Below, one piece after another: positions 1-10,507 of a DNA stretch of 64,000 nt. Source of the DNA: Rhodeus uyekii (taxonomy: Eukaryota; Chordata; Actinopteri; Cypriniformes; Acheilognathidae); the NCBI GenBank assembly GCA_037043235.1, contig JAWRVZ010000221.1, positions 351,001-415,000 of the forward strand, written 5' to 3'. Both the position numbers and the translations under genes were made by a program. Under the pieces are notes generated by a model. That model ran no database searches and was not told the origin of the DNA. It worked only from the letters and a program-made list of their open reading frames with translations. Every line of letters starts with the position of its first letter. Within the stretch, counting starts at the first letter, position 1.

Positions 1-499
1 ACCCCTGTGTTGCGGCTCTTTCATCCCCTGCACGCAAGTTGTAGCAGCGGTCCCGCTGTTAAAAGGCCATATGAGAGGAATAAGAGCGCTGTTGCGCTGA
101 CTGTTTCAGGGGACTTTTATTCTGAAACTACGACGCGCATTAGTTCAGAAAGTTAAGCGGTTAAGTTCAGAGTGAATCATATATCACCCACCGCGGCAGA
201 TATCAGTTCACTATAAACATTAGCGCTGGAGAAAAGCCAATAACTTGGTTAACAGCCTCGGAACGAGTGCCTATTGTGTGTTTTGTGCGTCTTATGAGAG
301 TGTGTTCACCATTAACATTATGTTTGCTTATGTACATACTCGTCCTTGTTATGACGCAGTTATTGAAGTGTTATAGCCCGATGCTAATTTAGCTGTGCTT
401 CATTTTCTGTGTTTACATTTTGATCTGCTATGTTCAGATAAAGTAATAATAATGAATGATGATAATGGTGTTCATGTATGAGGGGAGAAGCCAATAGTT

Positions 500-501
<2 letters not shown>

Positions 502-579
<78 letters not shown>

Positions 580-599
580 CATATATATATATATATATA
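502..599. repeat. (TA)n microsatellite, left half
   Basis: A nearly pure TA run with a few CA interruptions near 574-582. Open reading frames across it are low-complexity YIYIYI and are not genes. It is probably the left half of one TA tract split by the element that starts at 600. Confidence 0.95.
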
Positions 600-2411
600 C
601 AGTAATACCTCGGTTTACGAGTTTAATTCGTTCCAAGAGCGAGCTCGTAAACCAAAATGCTCGTACACCAAAAGAAATTTCCCCATAAGAATGCACTAAA
701 AATCAATTAATTCGTTCCACATGACCACAAATGCCCATTTTAAATATTTGTTTGGTTTTACCCTATTAATTGCAGTTAAAATTGTAACCATTAAGATCTC
801 ATATAAATACTAATTAATAATTGACAATTAAACAAAAAATACTTGACAATTTACTGTAATGCACGTCAGGTTTGAGCAGCCTGCTTGGAGGAGAGAGAGG
901 AGGGAGGAGAGGGGAGCGGGGAAAGCAAGGATGAAAGCAAATGAGTGAATTTATTATAATAGTGCAGAAAACAAACGAGTGATAATCCACGGGAGCCGCG
1001 AGAGAACGAATTCGCGGGAGCCGCGAACGAACGAATTCGCGGGAGCCGCGAACGAACGAATTCGCGGGAGCCGCGAACGAACGAATTCGCGGGAGCCGCG
1101 AACGAACGAATTCGCGGAAGCCGCGAACGAACGAATTCGCGGAAGCCGCGAACGAACGAATTCGCGGAAGCCGCGAACGAACGAATTCCCGGGAGCCTCG
1201 AACGAACGAATTCGCGGGTGCCGCAAGAGAACGAATTTGCGGGATCCGCGAGAGAACTAGGGGAGCGCGGGGCACAAAGTAACGCGGGGCAAATGGTAAC
1301 AGCGATTTTTTTAGATAGTTGCAGGGGCATAAATGTGACGTGCTAAAGGGCTTTTCATCACACTGTTTGCCCACGTCTTCTGGCCATTTTTCGAGAAATT
1401 TCATAGAAGTTTGGATGAGAACCACAGGAAAAACTATTTTGGCAGCAAGTAAATATTTTTTGTTATAGTAGTTGTTTTTCGATTTTTAAAGAATGTGTGA
1501 AAGATTGTTAGTCTAATCTTATATTGTTATGATTACCATCTTCTTGGCTAAAAGATGGTACCATTAAAACACATAGTGGCTGATATCGAGTCCTGAAGTA
1601 AACAAGACAGCGCGGGGTTAGTTGTAACACTAAGCCTCATTGAACAAGTTTCATCAATAATCATATATTTTGCATTGTATTAACCTATTAAAACGTTTTT
1701 CATGTAATTACATTGTTCAAAACACAACAAATGTAAAAAATAAAGGAAAAAAGTTATGCTTATGATCATCAAGACACAACTTTTTTAAACAAATAAAAAT
1801 ACGTGAATGAACTTGCTTTGGATAACATGGTGTTACAACTAACCCGCTGACGCTGTCTGTTAAAACGAGCCCCGCTCACGGGGTAAGAAGTCACATGTTA
1901 CTCCTTGCGCTTTTGCCGATACTGCAGAGAAACTGCAGGTTCGACGAACATGAAAACAGTGCTCATTTGTAGGAGAGGCTTATATGTTGTTTGTATAAAA
2001 ATATGGTTTGTCTAACCCTATTACTTTGTTTATTATTTGGCTAAAACCGTGTATATTTCACTACGTGAACAATAGTGATCACAATTAATTAATGTTTAGA
2101 ATATGAGGTAAAAACTTCTGTAAATTACTTATAAAAATATCACTGTGGGAATGATAGAGCCAATGAATGAGTTAAGGGGTTATAAAAGGGGTTGGAACTG
2201 ACTGTGTAATGAGAGGCTGTCATTAGGATATTTCATGTAAAAATGCGCACAAGGATGCAGAGCGTTAGGACTTTTTCCACACAGAACTGCGCATGGGTGA
2301 GGGAATTCTTTTCTCGTACACCGATACAATGCTCGTACTCCGATTCGACCCTCCTTGCTCGTACACCGATTTTCTCGTATACCAAGTCGCTCGTAAACCG
2401 AGGTATTACTG
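600..2411. mobile_element. Inverted-repeat DNA element inserted into a TA tract
   Basis: The left end 'cagtaatacctcggtttac' and the right end 'gtaaaccgaggtattactg' are perfect inverse complements, and both ends are flanked by TA. The 1.8-kb body has no recognisable transposase and contains a 25-bp minisatellite. A shorter relative with similar ends lies at 49771-50244. The termini resemble ISL2EU-type elements known to me, but that family assignment is tentative. Confidence 0.75.
991..1260. repeat. 25-bp GC-rich minisatellite, about 10 copies
   Basis: The unit is roughly 'ccgcgaacgaacgaattcgc' plus 'gggag', repeated with a 25-bp period. It contains EcoRI-like GAATTC cores and strong dyad symmetry (gcgaattcgc-type). 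Because 25 is not a multiple of 3, three units make a 25-residue protein repeat, and all frames stay open on both strands. This produces spurious 90-200 residue ORFs. It sits inside the inverted-repeat element 600-2411. Confidence 0.9.
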
Positions 2412-2550
<139 letters not shown>

Positions 2551-2962
2551 AATTCTATTACTAGAATCTTGTTTTATCTGTTACAGGAAAACCACACACA
2601 CACACACACACCACACTCCTTTGCACTCCCTTCCATCCAAGTCTCCATCCAAGCTCATCCATTTGAGCAAGGACATTACTGAGATCTTTGATCACATGTG
2701 CTTCTTGTGCTCCCACATCTCAATCTCCTTCAGCATTACCGGACATTATTGAAGCTCATATTAATGGTTGGCTCCCCTTTTTGACCTGTTTAATCGAATA
2801 AATCACTTTGAGACAATTTCTTCCTTCTCTGTCGTGTTCTGACCTACACACCTGGCAGATTGCTATACCCCCCCGTAGATTGCGGCTCCGGACATATTTG
2901 ATTTTTTTTTTCTTTTGTTAAATATGGCTCTTTCAACATTAAAGGTTGCCGACCCCTGGCCT

Positions 2963-3267
2963 AGGAGGAAGCAACACCCCGTGTGGAGTGAGCCCTCACC
3001 CCCAGGGGGCGTGGATCGCCCTGGGCCTGATATCCAGTGGGCTAACCTCTGTTTGGAGACAGCCTTTCCCTTCTGCTGTCCCCCAAAACAGACAAAAAGC
3101 TGCTCAGAGCTTCTGATGCTCTGTGTGAGGTCCACAAACACACGTAGTGCGCGAACGGGACACTGCAACGCGAGGGCTGGGTCTGCCTTCTCCCAAGGCA
3201 GTGCTTGCAGGTTCACCACCTGGTCCCGAAAGGGAGTGGGTGCAAAAGAATCTACTCTTGATTTCAA
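2963..3267 (-). mobile_element. DIRS-type retrotransposon fragment (tyrosine recombinase domain)
   Basis: The minus strand encodes a stretch with RALRVFVDLTQS, SEQLFVCFGG, KGKAVSKQRLAHWI and a degraded histidine/TR region. This is the pattern of tyrosine recombinases from DIRS-like retrotransposons. The open frame runs through the right end of the neighbouring hAT-like sequence only by chance. The fragment is about 300 bp and lacks the rest of the element. It ends exactly where V framework-3 sequence begins. Recognition is by motif memory. Confidence 0.6.
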
Positions 3268-3317
3268 GCCGACTGTTTCTGGATCTTCTGCTGTGTATTA
3301 TTGTGCTGCTAGTGAAG
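3268..3317 (+). pseudogene. TRBV: TRBV 3' fragment with RSS (decapitated V)
   Basis: Only the end of a V exon remains: SGSSAVYYCAAS followed by a heptamer CACAGCG (3318-3324), a 22-bp spacer and a consensus nonamer ACAAAAACC (3347-3355). Everything upstream of framework 3, including leader, first cysteine and tryptophan, is missing and replaced by the DIRS-like recombinase fragment on the opposite strand. It cannot encode a receptor chain. The RSS could still be a recombination target, although its heptamer has one mismatch. Confidence 0.85.
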
Positions 3318-3355
3318 CACAGCGTTAGAAATCATTTCATCTTCATACAAAAACC

Positions 3356-4433
3356 ATCTGTTATTACCACAAATTGTAGTAGGGGCTTCCGTTAAACTAT
3401 TGACAATTTCAAAGTACATTTCAGGCAGGTTAAATGGGGAACCTTTTTAAACAAAGTTATTGTAAGATACAGTTTGTGTGTACAGTACTTTTTTTGTTCT
3501 ACCCTGACAAATATTCAGCATTTTAGGTTTAAAAACATATTCAAATATTCAGTATTTTTTAAGTTTATATAGTTTTTTTTAGATGTCGAAGGCAACAATG
3601 CCATTTACTGGCCCTCATGTTCCCCAATCCTGAATCCAATTGGGAACCTCTGAGATATTGTGTATCAGAGCAGCCGAAGCCGCTAAATAGCAGCACAGAC
3701 TGTCCTGAAGCTTCACTGACGCCCTGATCCTGGTCTGGAAGGACATTTCCCCATTTTCCCCCATCAGTAGCATGCCCAAATTTTGCAGTGAGATCATACA
3801 GGCACGTAGGGGATCATACACACGACTGACTTGCATTATGAGCTGCTGTGATGAAGTACATGCAAGTAGGATCAGCCTGTAAATTCAGTTTTTACATTGA
3901 TTTTTGGTATGACTTTGAATCCAGTACTTTGTCATATAATTTTGTTGTCACTTATATACTTCATTCATTGAGATCCAATATGTCATTCCAGCATTCCTCA
4001 ATTTAAAAAAAAATAATGCTTAACGTAAATGAAAAAAATAACAGAATTATGAGCCGTTAAATATTGTTTCTAACAAATTAAACAAAGCCATTTTAATGAA
4101 TGCATCTAAACAACTGATTAGATGTTTTAATAAAAAGTTTGCCGTATGTCAGACCCATTATGGAAAAAAGCTGGTTTTACATTTGCAACGATAAGCACAT
4201 ATCAGAATAAAGTTTACACCATAGATTATTTAAAACATCCCATTTGTTAATTTAAGGACATTTACAATACATTTTCACATCCCCAAGCATGACTTGTAAA
4301 CAAAACAGCTGTGATAGGTTGCTTCACAAGTCAGTCAGACGGCCTGTGGGCGGGGCTTGACCAATGAAAGCGGTTACGGAGTAACAATCACTCATGCTTG
4401 TTTAGATCGAGCTCTCCACAAGTAAATATCAAC
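3356..4433. other. Intergenic, no gene seen
   Basis: AT-rich sequence between the V fragment and V1. A minus-strand ORF at 3615-3836 has no recognisable domain; part of it may be a decayed transposon remnant ('tcgaaggcaacaatgccatttactggccc' style text), but I cannot name the family. Confidence 0.5.
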
Positions 4434-4866
4434 ATGAGGGTTTTCATCATAATTACTGTTATGCTACTCAACCTCTTTGGTAAGGTTGTATCGTTAACCA
4501 GATCTATGTAGTAAACACTTCATCTTAACTAGTAAAACATACTAGTTTCTTATTTTATTTTTTCACAGGTTTTTCTCATAGTAATAAAGTCGACCAGTCT
4601 CCACCTGATGTGATTCAGAGACGAGGAGAATCTGCAGAGATCCAGTGTCGACACAAAGTGACTAATTACAATCAAATCAACTGGTACAGACAAAACCAGG
4701 ATCACGGGTTCACACTGATGGGATATTTATACGTAACATCAGTGAACAAAGAAACAGATTTCACTGAAAAAATAGACATGTCTGGGAATGGAAATAGCAA
4801 TGGATCTCTGACCATTAAAAGTCTCTCATTGAGTGACAGCGCAGTGTATTTTTGTGCTGCGAGTTA
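4434..4866 (+). CDS. TRBV: TRBV segment (V1 of window)
   Basis: The leader exon 4434-4479 (MRVFIIITVMLLNLFG) has a GT donor at 4480 and a short intron of about 90 bp. The V exon is 4569-4866, spliced in phase 1. The V domain shows VDQSPPDV, first Cys in IQCRH, Trp in INWYRQ, framework-3 SLSDSAVYFC and a CAAS end. The RSS is heptamer CACAGTG at 4867-4873, 22-bp spacer, nonamer ACAAAAACA at 4896-4904. All canonical V residues are present, so it should be functional. It binds antigen-MHC as part of the beta chain after joining to D and J. Confidence 0.93.
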
Positions 4867-4904
4867 CACAGTGTTTAAGATTCCTGCTGTTCATTACAAA
4901 AACA

Positions 4905-5404
4905 TCTTTGATTCTGTGATAAAAAAGTACTATGTACTACGTCTTAATCCACATCTGCTCCTGTGGTATACATTTCAGACGGCTTATTTTTACAACAAAC
5001 AATTCATTTTCTGAATCTTTGCTTTGACGTAAACAATTCACAGTGAAGAATAAATCTCGTAAAAATACAAAAGTATGTCAAAATTACCCAAAATCTATAA
5101 CCCTGCAAACAAACTGAAGCACTGAACAAATATTGAGACTTAGCTTGATGGACACAGTGTTATGCCGTCTTTTCAACAGGTGGCGCCGTTTTGCAACACA
5201 TCCAGTCAAGAGGGTGGAGGACGACAATTGGACCTGTGAAAGAGGGAGTGGATGAACTTCAGATGAATTTGTAACAAATGGAGTTGGATGTATAAAAAAA
5301 GCCATGCTGTTTTGATAAGTTTTAGGCTTAAGTATTTAAGTGTTCATACTGTTTTGATAACTTATAAGTAGACCGTGTTCTAAAAACTCTGTAAGAACTT
5401 GATA
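4905..5404. other. Intergenic between V1 and V2
   Basis: No gene, RNA or repeat family recognised. The minus-strand ORF at 5084-5305 has no supporting features. The V2 promoter should lie in the last 150 bp, but no clear TATA or CRE/Ets site is visible. Confidence 0.5.
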
Positions 5405-5865
5405 ATGATCAGAAATCAAGTTCTTTTCTCATATTTGCTCTGTTGGCATTTTGGTAAGAGAATTTAAATGTTTCTTTTTGGACACATCTGTCTGTGTACT
5501 CTTGTAACATTATTTGGTGAAGTTTTTATTAGAATACACAATGCAGTAATATTGACATTTTATCTGTTTAACAGGCCATTCGTTCAGCAGTGTTGATCAA
5601 ACTCCTGCTGAAGTCATTGTGAGACCTGGAGAGTCCTGTACTCTGTCCTGTTCCCACAGTATCTCCAGCTACAACACCATACTGTGGTACTACCAGAGCG
5701 GGCAAAACATGCACATTATTGGATATTCCTTTCATTCAACACACACTTTGGAGAATGCAGCAGATAAAAGATATGAACTGAAGGGAGATGGCAAGAGTTC
5801 TGTGAGCCTGACAATCTCAGAGCTCATGCTGAATGAAAGTGCAGTGTATTTCTGTGCAGCAAGTG
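5405..5865 (+). CDS. TRBV: TRBV segment (V2 of window)
   Basis: Leader exon 5405-5453 (MIRNQVLFSYLLCWHFG), donor GTAAGA, V exon 5575-5865 after a TTTAACAG acceptor. The V domain has VDQTPAEV, Cys in LSCSHS, Trp in ILWYYQ and LNESAVYFCAAS, with Asn where most neighbours carry Asp before SAVYFC. RSS: heptamer CACAGTG 5866-5872, 23-bp spacer, nonamer ACAAAAAGC 5896-5904. Likely functional. The ORF runs on past the RSS, but that part is not expressed in rearranged genes. Confidence 0.92.
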
Positions 5866-6033
5866 CACAGTGTTGGAGGACAACCAATAAGCCCTACAAA
5901 AAGCCTATCAAATTTTGTGCATCTTTCATTAGCAGTTCAAGCATTTGAACTGGTTTCCATTGGAGGAACCTGACAACTCCGTTCAAACTGATCTATTTAG
6001 AAAGCAACGACAATACAACAATAGGGTTCCTTA

Positions 6034-6540
6034 AAGACATAGTTCACCCAAAAATTAAAATTGTCATTATTTACTTGCCCTCATGTCTTTCCAAAACTGT
6101 AAGACTTTCATTCATTTTAGTAACACAGATGAAAATCTTTTTGACTAAATTTGAGAGCTTTCTGTTCCTCCATTGACAGCTACGGAACTGGCATTGAGAC
6201 CCTTCAAAACGTTCATAAAGAGATTGTAAAAGGAATCCATATCAATTGAGCAATTTAGTCAATTTTCTGAAGAGACCCAGTCATTTTATACAATGAACAG
6301 ATTTAATTTAGGCTTTTATTCACAAGTAAGAGATAATCAACACAATTATCTGTTGTGGTAAACGGAAGCTCAAGCGTGTCTGCTTGAAGTGCGAGAACCA
6401 ATGAGGTTCATTCTCGTGTTACGTATCACGTTTGAGCTTCAGCAAGAACCAATGAGGTTCATTCTCGTGTTACACATCACGTTTGACCTTCAACAAGAAG
6501 CATGTTTGGTTGAGCTTCTGTTTATGTTTGCTCATCAGTG
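6034..6540. mobile_element. Interspersed repeat of the 'TAGTTCACCCAAAAAT' family, plus a 51-bp duplication
   Basis: The start 'catagttcacccaaaaatt' followed by 'actTgccctcatgtc'-like text matches a very abundant cyprinid repeat I recognise. At about 6391-6495 a 51-bp block containing 'accaatgaggttcattctcg' occurs twice in tandem. No coding capacity. The boundary at the right end is uncertain. Confidence 0.55.
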
Positions 6541-6953
6541 TTAAACAGTTTAATTACCAGACTACTCCCCTATCCTGAAAAGGGCTCCACCAATCAGAGT
6601 CACCACTATTGCCACCAAAACGCCAAAAAATGCAACAAAATAGATCAACAACAACGTATTTTTCTGAAGAGTTTGCAAATGGTGCAATTAAGTCTCCCTG
6701 CACAGTACATATCTATGAATATTTTGCAATACATTTAAATATATTGATTGCATATTAAGAATTAATACCTTTCTGATTAAATCATGTAATTCAAATGCGT
6801 CAAAAGAGGAGTAATTCACACTCTCATAAATACTTTTTCCGTCCTATAACCAAATATCTTTAATCTTGAAACTGGTTGATTTGGTTTGTCTTTATTTCAT
6901 ATAAGATTGTAATGAAGAATGTTCCACTGAGAAATCACCCTGCCCATTTCAAC

Positions 6954-6969
6954 ATGACATCACTTCCTC
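6954..6969 (+). promoter_or_regulatory. CRE-like/Ets-like site in the V3 promoter
   Basis: ATGACATCACTTCCTC lies 59-74 bp upstream of the V3 start codon. TGACATCA is like the CRE-type decamer known from mammalian TRBV promoters, and the adjoining CTTCCT is an Ets-type core. Similar arrangements precede V4 and V21. Function is inferred from position and motif only. Confidence 0.55.
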
Positions 6970-7027
6970 TGTCTAGTTTTACTGAAGACACCAGTGATCC
7001 ATGACTTGAGCTGCAGCACGATTAGAC

Positions 7028-7479
7028 ATGATTAGATTTGTATTTAAAATAATCATCTTCCTTAGTTGGTTTACAGGTATCTTGATTTCATCTTGTATTG
7101 TCTCTTGACAGGTTTAAAAGATATTAAAATTTAGGTATTTGTACCTAACAGTATTTTATTTGATATTCAGGTGGCCTGATTTGTGAGGAGGTGGATCAGT
7201 CCCCTAGAGATGTGCTGTGTAAACCCGAGGAATCTGTAGAGTTGATCTGCAGGCACAAAATTAATAACTATGATACAATATTATGGTATCAGAGGTCACA
7301 TGGAGATTCTAGCCTGAAACTCATCGGTTATGCACGATACAGCAACGTGAAAGAATATGAGGGATCGTATAAGGGTCATTTCACTTTAACTGGAAATGGA
7401 GAAAATAATGTTACTTTAAAGATTCTTCAAGCAAGACCAGACCAGGACAGTGCAGAGTATTTCTGTGCAGCTTCTTATA
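7028..7479 (+). CDS. TRBV: TRBV segment (V3 of window)
   Basis: Leader exon 7028-7076 (MIRFVFKIIIFLSWFTG), donor GTATCT, V exon 7171-7479. V domain: EEVDQSPRDV, Cys in ELICRHKI, NNYDTILWYQRS, TGNGENNVTLKI and QDSAEYFCAAS. RSS: heptamer CACAATG 7480-7486 (one mismatch), 23-bp spacer, nonamer ACAAAAACT 7510-7518. An extra Cys lies near the mature N-terminus (LICEEV). It belongs with V4 and V5 by the shared NNYDTILWYQRS signature. Likely functional. Confidence 0.92.
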
Positions 7480-7518
7480 CACAATGCCACAAAAGTTATC
7501 TCTTCCATGACAAAAACT

Positions 7519-8035
7519 GTGCTCTTATCTCCATTGCATCATGGTACACCTGCATGAAACCACATTAGCAAGTTGTAGAAAACAACATTGAACCCAATAA
7601 GCTAAAACGGAACAATGAGAAACCTAAGTGTTGGCTATTAACACATTTAAAGGTTGCATAGGTTGTGTGGTTACCTAAGAAAGTAATGGTTAACATAAGG
7701 TAATTACATGGGTTAAGGTTAGGTTTAGTACCTAGCTATTATAATAAATGCAATGCAAAACATGTAAAATAAAGTGCCATTCATTTAAATCAAGCACTTA
7801 ATACAATGATACAGATGTTTTTTTTAAATATGCACTAATTAATTTTGGCGTTTGCATCTGTAATACACCTCATCCCACCTCAATAGCAACAAACGTTCTG
7901 CAATACAACGAACACAATAAGCACATGTATCTAACGATTCATTTTCATGCAAGTTCACTGTAGTTAGCGACACCTATAAAAGTGGGAAAAACCCTTAAAA
8001 AAGGCACTCGTCTGTGAGGTCACTGAGGTGGTTTG
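7519..8035. other. Intergenic between V3 and V4
   Basis: AT-rich; no gene or recognisable repeat. A purine-rich 'gtgggaaaaaccctta' stretch precedes the V4 promoter motif. Confidence 0.5.
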
Positions 8036-8050
8036 TGATGTCATTTCCTG
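8036..8050 (+). promoter_or_regulatory. CRE-like/Ets-like site in the V4 promoter
   Basis: TGATGTCATTTCCTG, 50-64 bp upstream of the V4 start codon, combines a CRE-like TGATGTCA with an Ets-like TTCC core. It is nearly identical to the site upstream of V21. Confidence 0.55.
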
Positions 8051-8099
8051 TCTATGAGAAATAAGTTCAGTACAGTTCAGTCCAGTTAAGAAACTCAAC

Positions 8100-8536
8100 A
8101 TGACGTCTTGCCTCTCCATCCAAATTGTGACCGCGCTTTTACTAACAGGTGCCACATTTATTCATGTCATTTCAGATTTAAATTGTTCAATTTTACATTT
8201 TAAAGCTCTAATGTTCTTCTCCATGTACAGCCGCTGCTGTGGGTAAAGATGTAGATCAGACTCCAGCTACAGTGCTGTGCCATCCTGACAGTCAGTTTAA
8301 ACTGACATGCAACCATTCCATCAACAACTACGACACCATATTATGGTACCAGCGCTCTGCTGCGGACACAGAACTGAAACTTGTGGCTTATATGTACTAT
8401 ACAACACCAAAGATTGAGGATCCGTATACAAAACATTTTAATGTATCTGGTGATGGTGAAAAGTCTGCTTCGCTTCATATGTACTGCAGCAAACAAGCCA
8501 AAGTCACAGCGATGTATTACTGCGCTGCCAGTATCA
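8100..8536 (+). CDS. TRBV: TRBV segment (V4 of window), possibly impaired
   Basis: Leader exon 8100-8148 (MTSCLSIQIVTALLLTG), V exon 8231-8536. V domain: KDVDQTPATV, Cys in KLTCNHSI, NNYDTILWYQRS, NVSGDGEKSASLH, then an aberrant MYCSKQAKVTAMYYCAAS. Relatives have an acidic (E/D)DSA before VYYC; here it reads VTA. Length is preserved, so the frame is intact, but the +1 frame of this patch reads TAANKPK, which hints at two compensating indels. RSS: heptamer CACAGTG 8537-8543, 22-bp spacer, weak nonamer ACAATTACC 8566-8574. Open, but folding and rearrangement may be poor. Confidence 0.85.
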
Positions 8537-8831
8537 CACAGTGCTGGAAGAGTTCAGTCCTCTTTACAATTACCTTCATCTTGCCTTTGAACACCTGCAC
8601 AGACCGGCTCTGACTCACATCCATTTGCTGATCACTATATTTATATAATTATATCTGACAACACATGACTGTGTTTATTACTGGGGTGTCAGAACAGGTG
8701 GATCATCAAGTAGATTAAATCATGTTATTCTAAATGATAAGAAACACTGGTGATATTGAAATATTAAAATATGTTAAACTACTTATATTTAAATATTTTA
8801 ATAATATATCTTATTTTAATATGTTTTTAAA

Positions 8832-9000
8832 TAGGTCACACTTTATTTCGATGGTTGACTTGAGATATTTTACTAATAGTAAGTAACTTTGCAACTACAT
8901 GTGAACTGACTCTCATTTGAGGATTAGAGGACTGTTAGGTTATGGTTAGATTTGGTTAGAGAATAAGTTGATATGCAAACTAAAGCAAACTATAGTTTGA
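8832..9000. repeat. Cyprinid-type interspersed repeat ('CACTTTATTTCGATGG')
   Basis: 'cacactttatttcgatggtt', then TAAGTAACTTTGCAACTACATG and a GTTAGG-rich stretch match an abundant cyprinid repeat known to me. A second copy is at about 35375-35530. No coding content. Confidence 0.5.
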
Positions 9001-9002
9001 GA

Positions 9003-9495
9003 ATAGTTCACCCAAAAATGAAAATGATTATGTAATTTCCTCACCCTCAAGCCATCCTAGGTGTTTATGTCTTTCTTCTTTCAGTTAAACACAGTCAAAG
9101 TTATTAAAATACATCATGGCTCTTCCAAGCTTTATAATGTGAGTGAATGGCATTTTTTTTCAAGTTCCCCCAAAAAGTGCCTACATCCATCATAAAAGTG
9201 ATCCACACGACTCCAGGCTTAGGCTACTCCTACATCAGGTCAGAGGTCACTCTTCCACCGGAAGTAGACTCACGTACCGCCATTACCAGAAGCTAGTGAT
9301 TATAAAGTTATAAATATAGATGTTTGTTAAAAAAAACAAATGGCTTTTCTTCAGAAGGCTTCATTAAGAGCCGTGTGGATTTCATTTTTTGGGGCTTCAA
9401 AATCTATGGTGCCATTAACACACGATAGCGTCTAAGAGTAGTGAACTTAACACATGGCTTGAGGGTGAGTAAATAATGGGATAATTTTCTTTCAC
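9003..9495. mobile_element. Non-autonomous inverted-repeat element ('TAGTTCACCCAAAAATG' family)
   Basis: The left end 'atagttcacccaaaaatg' with 'cctcaccctcaagcc' is mirrored at the right by 'ggcttgagggtgag' and 'gggataattttc'. This makes a long imperfect inverted repeat. The interior text 'catggctcttccaagctt' recurs at 47490, so the copy at about 47405-48303 is a relative. No ORF of interest. Confidence 0.6.
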
Positions 9496-10068
9496 GTGAT
9501 AAAACTAAATTTGTTAAAAATGTAATCAAAATATTGACTGAAAATAAATTCATTAATTTACACGACAGCAGTGTTTTGGGGGCTTTAAATGCAAACTTTT
9601 GAAAAGGTGCACGTTTTTGAAAACTATACCATTATAGTCTCCATGTAAACTACAAAAAAAAAATGTGAATTTGTACAAAATGCGAATGAGAAACGCAAAG
9701 GGAAAAATTTTAAATTTACATTTAGTACAATGTCATGTAAAGGTTCTCTGAGGGTAAAATTCAGTGGTGAAATATCACTAAATTATACTACAGTATGAAG
9801 TATTATATAATAATGCACAGAATATCACGCTAATTGGAGCAAATATAAAATTGTATAATAATGTACAGGTAATGCTTTTAAGTTCACTACTCTTTATAGA
9901 CGCTATCCTTCTACACACTTTGTTTGTAAGAGGTGAAGCATTACCCATCATCCATTGCAGTTTCAAATTATCCACTTTAAATTGCTACATTCTGAATCTC
10001 CTCCTCTCTTTTATAAGCGCTCATATTTCCGTATCCTTTTTGACACACACCCTCACAACAAGGTCAAC

Positions 10069-10114
10069 ATGACAGGATCTCTTGGTTCTTTAACCACCGC
10101 TATTTGTTTCATAG
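10069..10114 (+). pseudogene. TRBV: Orphan TRBV leader exon (L-PART1)
   Basis: ATG at 10069 opens MTGSLGSLTTAICFIG. It ends in phase 1 and is followed by a GTATTA donor, with the same length (46 nt) and shape as the other V leaders here. No V exon follows within the usual 80-450 bp. The next V exon on this strand is V5 at 26742, which has no leader of its own. A block of about 125 bp at 10383-10507 recurs at 26515-26664. This suggests the leader and V5 were one gene split by about 16 kb of repeat DNA. Confidence 0.65.
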
Positions 10115-10382
10115 GTATTACTATAAAATCCATGGTTCTTTACATTTATATCATACTGCACATTATGGTCATTGTAGGGGAATTTACAGTTAAGACCCGA
10201 GGACCAGATATGTTGAATGAAGACCAGGAGTCAGAAGTGCAGTCAATAGAAGAAATTTTAGTGAAGTTTAGTTTGCAGTTTCATCAGCAGAAGCCAGCTT
10301 CAGGTCTCACAAGGAGTTCGTAGGCCGCCCCACATACAATAACATTGTTACAGCAATTATACTCTAACAGAGGGTGCTAATA

Positions 10383-10507
10383 TCATCCAAATCAGAAAAA
10401 AGGAAAAGAACATATGAAAAATAAGAAAAAGAAAAGGATATAGGTATAAATAGGAAAAATAAAATAATATATTCAAGCGGCAATGGATTTCCGAATAGTA
10501 TCCTTCA
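10383..10507. repeat. Direct repeat flanking the 16-kb block, left copy
   Basis: The sequence from 'catccaaatcagaaaaaagg' to 'ccgaatagtatccttca' is repeated almost exactly at 26515-26664. The right copy has a 24-bp internal duplication ('aacatatgaaaaataag' region) and an extra AT step. The two copies bracket the LINE remnant and the tandem array. Confidence 0.85.

Noticed and set aside
384..699. ORFs on both strands made of YIYIYI repeats
   Set aside because: They are translations of a (TA)n microsatellite and have no other content.
814..1425. 203-residue minus-strand ORF and overlapping ORFs with 25-residue repeats
   Set aside because: They follow from a 25-bp minisatellite whose period keeps every frame open; no start context, splice context or domain supports a gene.
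2863..3328. 134- and 137-residue ORFs on opposite strands as genes
   Set aside because: One is a DIRS recombinase remnant read into hAT-like sequence; the other is its antisense running into the V fragment.
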